Shown: piece after piece, positions 1-5,411 of the stretch | How the letters are laid out: every line of letters begins with the position of its first letter | Position numbering within the stretch: the stretch's first letter is position 1 | From: Verrucomicrobiales bacterium | GTDB taxonomy: Bacteria; Verrucomicrobiota; Verrucomicrobiia; Methylacidiphilales; JAAUTS01 | Assembly: GCA_031279715.1 (NCBI GenBank) | Contig: JAITHY010000108.1 | Location: forward strand, 1-5,411 | Direction of reading: 5' to 3' | DNA: 5,411 nt | Notes under the pieces: generated by a model | Told to the model about the DNA's origin: nothing | The model's database searches: none | The model's input: the letters and a program-made list of their open reading frames with translations, nothing else | Position numbers and translations under genes: made by a program

Positions 1-432
1 GAGCGCGGCGCCCATTTGTGTCAGCCGGGCTTCCGTATAACGCATCGCGGCGGGCGGGTCGCCCTCAACCGAACCAAAATTCCCCTGCCCATCAACGAGC
101 ATTTCACGCATCGACCAAGGTTGCGCCATGTGAACGAGCGTGGGATAAATGACCGCCTCGCCATGCGGATGATAATTGCCGGAAGTGTCGCCGCAAATTT
201 TCGCGCACTTACGATGTTGCCGCCCGGGATAGAGGTTCAAATCATGCATCGCCAACAGGATGCGGCGCTGCGAAGGTTTCAAGCCGTCGCGCACATCCGG
301 CAGGGCGCGGGAAATGATAACTGACATGGAATAATCCAAAAACGAATCCTTGATTTCCTCGGCCACATTGATTTTTTGCACTTTCTCGTTCGGAGCGAAA
401 AGCGAAATTGATTGGATGATGTCGTCTGCCAT
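1..432 (-). CDS. gyrA: DNA gyrase subunit A, N-terminal part (partial)
   Basis: GyrA is the DNA-cleaving subunit of the A2B2 gyrase, which introduces negative supercoils using ATP hydrolysed by GyrB. Only the first 144 codons lie in the window; the gene continues past position 1. The reading frame starts with MADDIIQSISLFAPNEKVQK and is open throughout. It contains the winged-helix start of the breakage-reunion domain, the conserved segments SRALPDVRDGLKPSQRRIL (about residues 42-60) and MLVDGQGNFGS (111-121), and the catalytic tyrosine Tyr132 in AAMRYTEARL. The quinolone-resistance region reads YHPHGEAVIYP, so the positions matching E. coli Ser83 and Asp87 are Ala93 and Pro97. The start is supported by a GAGGA ribosome binding site and by an 18-base gap after gyrB, which implies co-transcription. 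GyrA rather than ParC is inferred from the gyrB linkage; without the C-terminal domain and GyrA box this cannot be proved here. Confidence 0.95.
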   Translation of the reverse strand, partial: MADDIIQSISLFAPNEKVQKINVAEEIKDSFLDYSMSVIISRALPDVRDGLKPSQRRILLAMHDLNLYPGRQHRKCAKICGDTSGNYHPHGEAVIYPTLVHMAQPWSMREMLVDGQGNFGSVEGDPPAAMRYTEARLTQMGAAL

Positions 433-443
433 AATTTTTTATT

Positions 444-448
444 TCCTC
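444..448 (-). promoter_or_regulatory. Ribosome binding site of gyrA
   Basis: The minus strand reads GAGGA followed by 11 bases of A/T-rich spacer and then the gyrA ATG. It lies wholly in the 18-base gap after the gyrB stop codon, so gyrA can be initiated independently on a shared gyrBA transcript. The spacing is slightly long but within the usual range. gyrB itself has no comparable Shine-Dalgarno sequence. Confidence 0.7.
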
Positions 449-450
449 GG

Positions 451-2952
451 TTACACGTCCAGGTTTCTCACGTTCAGCGCGTTGTCTTCGATAAATTGCC
501 GGCGCGGTTCGACTTCATCGCCCATAAGCGTCGTGAACATTTCCTCGGCTTCCACGGCGTCGGTCAAATCCACGCGCAACAATTTGCGTTTTTCAGGATT
601 CATCGTCGTCTCGTAAAGTTCTTTCGCGTTCATTTCGCCAAGCCCCTTGAACCGATGGATATGCACGCCGCGTTTGCCAATTTCCAAAATGCCTTCCAAA
701 ATCTGCGGCAACGCGTGCAACGGTTTCACCTTCGCGTCCTCGCTGTCGCCCTCGACCAATTCATACAACGGTTTTTCCTGCGCGGCGTAATGTTCCACTT
801 TCAGTCCGCGTTTTTCCAGCTTGTCCAAAAGCGCCGCCACCGCCTTGCTTTCCGTCAGCGCCACATGGCGAGCGCGACGGTTGACAGTGACCGCATCCTT
901 CTTTTTTTCACCGTTGGCGGAGTCGGCCTCATCCAGGTTCTCATCGCCAAAAATGCCAAGGTCGGCATTCGCCCGCGCAAACTCCGCCAGTTCCTCGTCA
1001 CTGCAAAAATAATGCACCGTCTCCTCATTCCCCTCGCGTATGCGGACGAAGTGCTGAGGCAGTTGCAAAGTCTTTTTATCCTTCGCCTCCAAGTAGGCCT
1101 CAAAATTACTCCCGTAACGCCGCACACTGTTAGCGTACTTGTCGAGTTGCTGCAACAACTCCAAAATCTCCGTCAGTTGCTTCTGACTGAATTCCCGGTC
1201 ATCAGCGAGAGAGCGCAATTTCACATCCTCCGTGCCGAGTTGAATCAAAATTTTCGACATCTGCGCATCGTCCTGCACGTATTCCTCGCGCTTCTTCCGC
1301 TTGATTTTGTACAATGGCGGCTGCGCGATGTAAACAAAACCATGCTTCACCAATCCCATCATCTGCCGGAAAAAAAACGTCAGCAACAGCGTCCGAATGT
1401 GCGAGCCGTCAACGTCAGCGTCCGTCATGATAATGACCTTGTGATATCGCAGCCGGTCAAGGTTGAACGCCCCCTCGCCGTCGCCATCGCCAATGCCCGT
1501 CCCCACCGCCGTAATCATCGTGCGAATCTCCGCGTTCTGCAATACCTTGTCCAACCGCGCCTTCTCCACGTTGATTAATTTGCCGCGAATCGGCAAAATT
1601 GCCTGGAATTTCCGGTCACGCCCTTGCTTTGCCGAGCCGCCCGCCGAGTCACCCTCAACGATGAACAACTCAGTGTTGGCCGGATCGCGATCAGAACAAT
1701 CCGCCAGTTTCCCTGGAAGTCCACCCGCGCCCAGCGCCGTCTTGCGCACCGCCTCGCGTGCCTTCCGCGCCGCCTCGCGCGCCCTCGCCGCTGTCAGCGC
1801 CTTGTCCACAATTTTTTTCGCCACGCCCGGGTTCGCGTCAAAAAAACCACCCAGCCCCTCATAAACAGCGGACGACACCATGCCCTCAACCTCCGGCGAC
1901 AGCAGTTTCACCTTCGTCTGCGACTCAAATTTTGGGTCGCTGTGCTTGATGGAAATCACCGCCGTCAATCCCTCTCGCACATCATCACCGCTGATGGCGG
2001 GGTCTTTGTCCTTGAGCAAATTATTCGACTTGGCGTACTGGTTGATGCTGCGGGTGAGCGCTGATTTGAAGCCTGATAAATGCGTGCCACCGTCTGGATT
2101 GTGTACTGTGTTCGTGTAGCACAACACCATCTCGTTGAAGCCGTCGTTGTACATCATGCACGCTTGCAGGTGAATCTCCTCCTTCTTCTCCGCCGTCTCC
2201 ACGATGCTCTGCTTCTCAATCAACACCGGCTTGTTGTGAATGAGCACTTTACTCTTGTTCAACTGCTTAATGAACTCCTCAATGCCGTCCTTGTAAAAAT
2301 AAGTCTCCGGCTGCGCCTTGTCGCCGAGCCGCTCGTCGAGAAACACAATCTTCAATCCCGAATTCAAAAACGCCAGCTCACGCAACCGCTGCGTGATGCG
2401 GTCGTCCTTGAACTCCGTCGTCTCCTTGAAAATCTCCGCATCCGGCTTGAACGTGATCAGCGTGCCAGTGCTCTTGGTCTTGCCGATAACCTCCAATTTT
2501 TTCGTCGTTTTCCCGCGTTCAAACGCCATGTGATGCACCTGCCCGTTGCGCGACACCTCAACCTCGAACCACTCCGACACCGCGTTGACGCACTTCGCAC
2601 CAACCCCGTGTGTGCCGCCGGAAAATTTGTAACCGCCCTGCCCGTACTTGCCGCCCGAGTGCAGCGTCGTCAACACCATCTCCACACCCGGTATTTTATA
2701 TTGCGGATGAATATCCACCGGAATACCGCGCCCGTTGTCTTGGATGGAAATTGAACCGTCCACATGAATGGTGACCTCAATCTTGTCACAATGCCCCGCG
2801 AGATGCTCGTCCACGGAATTGTCGAGCACCTCGGAAACACAATGATGCAACGCCCGTTCATCCGTGCCGCCAATATACATGCCCGGTTTCTTGCGAACGG
2901 CCTCAAGCCCCTCAAGTTTGCCCAATTTAGATGCGTCGTAGTTATCAGCCAT
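451..2952 (-). CDS. gyrB: DNA gyrase subunit B
   Basis: GyrB is the ATPase subunit of gyrase, driving strand passage during negative supercoiling. The 833-residue protein is complete and intact. The GHKL ATPase domain carries Glu41 and Asn45 in EVLDNSVDEHLAG, Asp72 in DNGRGIP, the ATP lid FSGGTHGVGAK (110-120) and the transducer QTK loop (345-347). The Toprim domain carries EGDSAGGSAKQGR (433-445) and DADVDGSH (511-518), which bind the catalytic metal ions. The tail HRFKGLGEMN and the C-terminal NALNVRNLDV are typical. A charged stretch of about 190 residues (about 555-745) sits between Toprim and tail, like the insertion of Gram-negative GyrB, and explains a length slightly above the 804 residues of E. 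coli. ATG at 2952 was chosen because MADNYDASKLGKLEGLEAVRK matches the usual GyrB N-terminus; the frame stays open to 3051, but that extension is cysteine- and phenylalanine-rich and unlike GyrB. There is no clear ribosome binding site. Confidence 0.98.
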   Translation of the reverse strand: MADNYDASKLGKLEGLEAVRKKPGMYIGGTDERALHHCVSEVLDNSVDEHLAGHCDKIEVTIHVDGSISIQDNGRGIPVDIHPQYKIPGVEMVLTTLHSGGKYGQGGYKFSGGTHGVGAKCVNAVSEWFEVEVSRNGQVHHMAFERGKTTKKLEVIGKTKSTGTLITFKPDAEIFKETTEFKDDRITQRLRELAFLNSGLKIVFLDERLGDKAQPETYFYKDGIEEFIKQLNKSKVLIHNKPVLIEKQSIVETAEKKEEIHLQACMMYNDGFNEMVLCYTNTVHNPDGGTHLSGFKSALTRSINQYAKSNNLLKDKDPAISGDDVREGLTAVISIKHSDPKFESQTKVKLLSPEVEGMVSSAVYEGLGGFFDANPGVAKKIVDKALTAARAREAARKAREAVRKTALGAGGLPGKLADCSDRDPANTELFIVEGDSAGGSAKQGRDRKFQAILPIRGKLINVEKARLDKVLQNAEIRTMITAVGTGIGDGDGEGAFNLDRLRYHKVIIMTDADVDGSHIRTLLLTFFFRQMMGLVKHGFVYIAQPPLYKIKRKKREEYVQDDAQMSKILIQLGTEDVKLRSLADDREFSQKQLTEILELLQQLDKYANSVRRYGSNFEAYLEAKDKKTLQLPQHFVRIREGNEETVHYFCSDEELAEFARANADLGIFGDENLDEADSANGEKKKDAVTVNRRARHVALTESKAVAALLDKLEKRGLKVEHYAAQEKPLYELVEGDSEDAKVKPLHALPQILEGILEIGKRGVHIHRFKGLGEMNAKELYETTMNPEKRKLLRVDLTDAVEAEEMFTTLMGDEVEPRRQFIEDNALNVRNLDV

Positions 2953-3003
2953 AAAGAAAAATAGTCGCAAAAACCCGCCACAGCCGCAACCCCAAACACC
3001 GCT

Positions 3004-3016
3004 GCTGACCGTCAGC
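3004..3016. repeat. Perfect 13-base palindrome in the gyrB leader
   Basis: GCTGAC and GTCAGC form a perfect inverted repeat around one central base. It begins seven bases after the candidate -10 element, where a transcription start or an operator would be expected, and lies about 52 bases upstream of the gyrB ATG. It could be a protein-binding site or a short hairpin in the 5' leader. No T-run follows it on the minus strand, so it is not a terminator. A role is inferred from position only. Confidence 0.45.
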
Positions 3017-3022
3017 GGGAAA

Positions 3023-3050
3023 ATTATGCAACAAAAAACGCTTTTGAACA
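3023..3050 (-). promoter_or_regulatory. Possible promoter of gyrBA
   Basis: On the minus strand CATAAT (3028-3023, five of six matches to TATAAT) is preceded at 16 bases by TGTTCA (3050-3045, a weak -35). The spacer is T-rich. Transcription would begin near 3016 and leave a leader of about 64 bases before the gyrB ATG. The -35 is poor, and sigma-70 preferences in this lineage are unknown to me, so this is only a candidate. It is nevertheless the best -10-like element in the upstream region. Confidence 0.3.
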
Positions 3051-3097
3051 CGGCGTATCCACTTGGCGGACAGAAGCACGGCTTGCGTTATCCAACT

Positions 3098-3120
3098 TTG
3101 TCTTGATTCCAAAAAGACAA
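3098..3120. repeat. Inverted repeat upstream of gyrB
   Basis: TTGTCTT (3098-3104) and AAGACAA (3114-3120) are perfect complements separated by nine bases. The site is about 50 bases upstream of the candidate -35 of gyrBA. The sequence after it on the plus strand is A/T-rich (tatttattt) but is not a clean T-run, and no intact gene ends nearby, so a terminator is unlikely. It may be a binding site or chance. The rest of 3052 to 3190 shows no gene on either strand. Confidence 0.3.
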
Positions 3121-3189
3121 TATTTATTTCGACGTGGGGCACAGTTCCATTGGCTGGGCAGTGTTGGGTGTGAAACAATCTGACGCTGA

Positions 3190-3838
3190 CGATGATGCGC
3201 AGAAGTTAACGGACGTTCTCGGTTCCGGGGCTGTGACATGGTGCCCGCAGGTTTTCCCAAGTGGCGCACGGTGTGTGCCTAGTGGCGGATTTGGAGTCAG
3301 TCCGAGCATGAGGAAAGCTTGTTACAACAGGCCTTAAAAAAAGCGGTTGGCGCAGCCCGCCGCGCCCAGCCTGTTGATCGTGGATGGGCAAAGCGTGAAG
3401 AACAGCGCTGAGTTGAAAGGTTACGACGCGGGCAAGAAAGTTTCCGGCATCAAACGCCATCCGGCAGTGGACACGCAAGGTTTGCCGCACGGCATCGTGG
3501 TGACCACCGCAAATTTAACCGACCGGGGCGTTGGAAGTTTTGCGCCGCCACCCTGTGCCGACGGTCAAAACCATGCTGGCAGACGGCGTTTACACCGACC
3601 AGTCCTTTGCCGCTGACGTTCGGGCACAACTGCCCGAGGCTAGGGTGGAGATTGTCAAACGCCAAAACCAGTCCGCTTTCGTGCTCTTGCCCAAATGCTG
3701 GATTGTCGAACGCACTTTCGGTTGACTCGAAAAACACCGCCGCCTCTGGAAAAACTGTGAACGCCAACTCAATTCCAGTTTGCAATTCTTTGTCCCCGCC
3801 CTTTTTACCATCCTCCTCAAAAGATTATGAACAGGCTC
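3190..3838 (+). pseudogene. IS5-family transposase, frameshifted remnant
   Basis: This was the DDE transposase of an IS5-family insertion sequence. The conserved order survives across several frames: FPKWRTVCA, a TAG stop, then WRIWSQSEHEESLLQQALKK (3259-3342); LLIVDGQSVKN, GYDAGKKVSGIKRH and VDTQGLPHGIVVTTANLTDR (3368-3529); LEVLRRHPVPTVKTMLADG and YTDQSFAADVRA (3533-3636); IVERTFG, a TGA stop, then LEKHRRLWKNCERQLNSSLQ and FFVPALFTILLKRL ending at a TGA at 3828-3830. The three catalytic residues are still readable: Asp in VDGQS, Asp in LADGVYTD and Glu in IVERTF. Lesions seen are a frame change at the seven-A run 3336-3342, a probable two-base deletion near 3529-3532, TAG in place of a tyrosine codon at 3280-3282 and TGA in place of the tryptophan of FGWLEKHRRLW at 3723-3725. 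The N-terminal part before about 3250 is poor and seems to have small deletions. The start coordinate is approximate. The family is recognised from memory of the conserved blocks. Confidence 0.9.
3819..3838. repeat. Right terminal inverted repeat of the IS5-family element
   Basis: The reverse complement of this site begins GAGCCTGTTCATAATC, and GAGCCTGTT is a common outer end of IS5-family elements. It overlaps the end of the transposase reading frame, as is usual for compact elements, and TAA follows directly, which suits a short T/A-rich target duplication. No matching left copy with GAGCCTG is visible between gyrB and the transposase remnant, so the left end has been deleted or has decayed. 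Confidence 0.6.
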
Positions 3839-3839
3839 T

Positions 3840-4270
3840 AACAACCTGACCAACAACCAGCAACGGCGGCTTAATCGCATCGACCAGGACAACCTCTGTA
3901 CCGCCAAGGTTTACCAGATACAACTGACCCCCTGCAAGCCGCCTATCAATTGCCGCGCTGGCGCATCAGACAACGGTTGCTCGCCTGGTGCCGCATGGGT
4001 CTCCCATGCCGCTGCCAAGGCCCCAACTAACTGCTCTTGCCCATGCTACGTGCCGCACACATGCTCGAAAGACATTTCTCCGGCATCCTGGCCCACTGTT
4101 ACCAACGCCTTTATTGAGAGTCCTAACAGCCTCTTCTCCGTCACCAAGCGCAAGGCCAGGGGCTACCGCTCCACCCGTTACTCCATCGCCTGCTCTACTT
4201 CACTGCGGCAAAACTTAACATTCCAGTCCAACCAAACTTTCCCCTTGCCAATTCCATCGTTCCACTGCAA
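3840..4270 (+). pseudogene. ISL3-family transposase, C-terminal remnant with frameshifts
   Basis: The pieces join into the C-terminal part of an ISL3-family (DDE_Tnp_ISL3) transposase: NNLTNNQQRRLNRI (from 3840), LQAAYQLPRWRIRQRLLAWC (3932-3991), LLLPMLRAAHMLERHFSG and ILAHCYQRL (4031-4111), TNAFIESPNSLFSVTKRKAR and GYRSTRYSIA (4099-4190), then LYFTAAKLNIPVQ (4193-4231). The glutamate of the TNAFIE block is the expected third catalytic residue; the N-terminal zinc-binding part and the first two aspartates are absent. At least three frame changes (near 3930, 4100 and 4191) and a TAA at 4028-4030 break it. It begins directly at the right end of the IS5-family remnant, which suggests that element inserted into this gene and the left half was later lost. 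The exact 3' end is uncertain, because the last frame runs on into the next feature as far as 4291. Confidence 0.8.
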
Positions 4271-4273
4271 ATC

Positions 4274-4620
4274 ATGAAAAAATCAATATAAAATCTAAAT
4301 TCACGCTTCGCAGTTCACTGCTCACTCTTCCAATCCTCTGCGGATTAATCCTCATGCCGCTGACGGTCACGGCGGCGAGCAAAATCGTCAGCAACGGCAG
4401 CGCGGTGGAAAGCGGCTCCAGCTACTCGGACCTGTACAACCCCGCCGCCCTGGAAGTTAAAAATCCCGGCTCCTCCTACACGGGCGCCGATATCACCCTC
4501 AGCGCCAACCTTCCGTCAGCGACGCCTATGCGCATGACCAGGGCGCCCTGGCCCTGAGCAGCGGCAGCATCGCCACCACCGGCAACGGTGGAAATGGGAT
4601 TTATCTCAACGGCAGCAGCA
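4274..4620 (+). pseudogene. 5' fragment of an exported beta-helix/autotransporter-type protein
   Basis: Starting at ATG 4274, the sequence codes for a secreted protein if one A is added to the six-A run 4277-4282. The repaired start reads MKKINIKSKFTLRSSLLT and continues LPILCGLILMPLTVTAA, a clear signal peptide with a basic start, a hydrophobic core and an AxA-like cleavage site near 4378. The mature part is rich in Ser, Gly, Ala and Asn (SKIVSNGSAVESGSSYSDLY, then KNPGSSYTGADITLS). A second frame change near 4508-4515 leads to SVSDAYAHDQGALALSSGSI and ATTGNGGNGIYLNGSSS. Such low-complexity, turn-rich sequence is typical of beta-helical passengers of autotransporters and adhesins, but no C-terminal domain is present to prove the class. 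The coding signal ends around 4610-4635, where an opposing argH fragment starts. There is no ribosome binding site before the ATG. Confidence 0.65.
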
Positions 4621-5410
4621 GCGGGTCGGCGCAGGCGGCGGCGCTGACGCTCACGTCGCCGAGAATCGCGGCGAGCACGGTCAGCGATTGGCGCACAGTG
4701 TCCACGGTATCAAACAGCCGCTCCTTGTCCTCTTGCAAATCGCGGTTGTAGGTCATCGGCAGGCCTCTGATGAGCATCAGCAGCGCGACGAGGTTGCCGA
4801 TGACACGACCAGATTTGCCGCGCACGAATTCGGCGACGTCGGGATTTTTCTTTTGCGGCATCAGGCTGGAACCGGTGGTGAAGGCGTCGCCGATGCGGAT
4901 GAAACCGAACTCCGCCGTGGACCACAGCACAAGGTCTTCCGTGAGGAGCGACAGGTGCGCGGCGAGCAGAGCGTCAGCGGCGGCGTATTCGACAATAAAA
5001 TCGCGGTCACTGACAGCGTCGAGCGAATTTTGCGATACGGCGCTGAAGCCCAGCAACCCGGCGACGCGCTCGCGGTTGAGCGGAATGGTGCTGCCCGCCA
5101 GCGCACCGGAGCCAAGCGGCAGCACATCGGCGCGCCGCTGACAGTCAGCGAGCCGTTCGGTGTCACGCGCGAGCATCTCGACGTACGCGAGCAAGTGATG
5201 CGCGAAATACACGGGCTGCGCTCGTTGCAAATGCGTGTAGTTCGGGAGCACGATGTGCTGCTATTTCACGCGCCAGAGCACGTGAGCGAGCGCTGAAGTT
5301 CAGCGACAGCGTGACGGTCAGCGGCGATACTGTTCTTGACCCACAACCGCATATCGGTGGCGACCTGGTCATTTGCGGCTGCGCCCGGTGTGCAACTTCG
5401 CGCCGGCTGG
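4601..5410 (-). pseudogene. argH: Argininosuccinate lyase, truncated and frameshifted
   Basis: ArgH cleaves argininosuccinate to arginine and fumarate in the last step of arginine synthesis, in the cytoplasm. From the right edge leftward the sequence shows AGAKLHTGRSR, then NDQVATDMRLWVKNSIAADR in another frame, then back to the first frame with IVLPNYTHLQRAQPVYFAHH, PLGSGALAGSTIPLNRE, NSLDAVSDRDFIVEYAA, the family signature GSSLMPQKKNPDVAEF, and MTYNRDLQEDKERLFDTVDT. This is roughly residues 100 to 365 of a normal protein of about 460. Lesions are one extra A at 5372-5374 in the RNDQ motif, a compensating shift near 5266-5285 and an in-frame TAG at 5261-5263. The long open part (4601-5260) ends in ADPLLLPLR and a stop; the ATDLADYLV block and everything after it are missing, and the last few codons probably belong to the opposing gene fragment. 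The N-terminal third lies outside the window. The gene cannot make an active enzyme as read. Confidence 0.9.
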
Positions 5411-5411
5411 C

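Noticed and set aside
412..1578. Long plus-strand open frame of 388 codons opposite gyrB
   Set aside because: It is the antisense shadow of intact gyrB, with abundant His, Arg, Leu and Gln as expected from the complement, and it has no recognisable domain.
2080..2754. Plus-strand open frame of 224 codons opposite the gyrB ATPase domain
   Set aside because: It is antisense to a highly conserved coding region, with biased composition and no plausible family.
2953..3051. In-frame N-terminal extension of GyrB by 33 residues
   Set aside because: It is rich in Cys, Phe and Gly, unlike any GyrB N-terminus I know, and covers the candidate promoter and palindrome; MADNYDASKLGKLEGLEAV is the normal start.
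3134..3337. Plus-strand open frame of 67 codons as a separate small gene
   Set aside because: Its 3' part overlaps the FPKWRTV and WRIWSQSEHEE blocks of the transposase in a different frame, so it is a by-product of the remnant.
3330..3350. Programmed frameshift at the seven-A run of the IS5-family transposase
   Set aside because: Some IS5-family elements do use frameshifting, but here there are also stop codons and a further frame change downstream, so decay explains it better.
4688..5296. Plus-strand open frame of 202 codons opposite argH
   Set aside because: The minus strand clearly encodes the ArgH signature here; the plus frame is its shadow and has no recognisable motif.
5298..5341. 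Plus-strand FSDSVTVSGDTVLD, resembling a continuation of the exported beta-helix protein
   Set aside because: The opposite strand reads NDQVATDMRLWVKNSIAADR, a clear ArgH block, so the resemblance is most likely chance.

Overview
The window looks like chromosomal DNA from a Gram-negative bacterium of the PVC group, most plausibly Verrucomicrobiota. The evidence is the style of the two gyrase proteins: GyrA reads GDTSGNYHPHGEAVIYPTLV around the quinolone region, and GyrB reads FSGGTHGVGAKCVNAVSEW and carries the long C-terminal-half insertion. This placement rests on remembered family sequences and was not confirmed by a search.

Positions 1-2952 (minus strand) hold an intact gyrB followed 18 bases later by the first 144 codons of gyrA, which runs off the left edge. 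Together they encode DNA gyrase and form a normal operon. Positions 2953 to about 3190 are the gyrB upstream region, with a possible promoter, a 13-base perfect palindrome just after its -10 element and a second inverted repeat further up.

The right-hand part, from about 3190 to 5411, contains no intact gene. In order it holds: an IS5-family transposase broken by frameshifts and two nonsense codons, with a recognisable right terminal repeat; the C-terminal part of an ISL3-family transposase with several frameshifts, which starts directly at the IS5 end; the first part of an exported beta-helix or autotransporter-type protein with a signal peptide and two frameshifts; and, on the opposite strand, an argininosuccinate lyase (argH) fragment that lacks its C-terminal part and has frameshifts near the window edge. 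In each case the original reading can be followed across the lesions, so these genes were inactivated fairly recently.

The picture is an essential operon kept intact beside a graveyard of insertion sequences and truncated genes joined by deletions. I see no CRISPR array, RNA gene, defence system or other new system. The points worth attention are the mosaic junctions, the mutation pattern, the unusual GyrA quinolone-region residues and the palindrome at the gyrB promoter.
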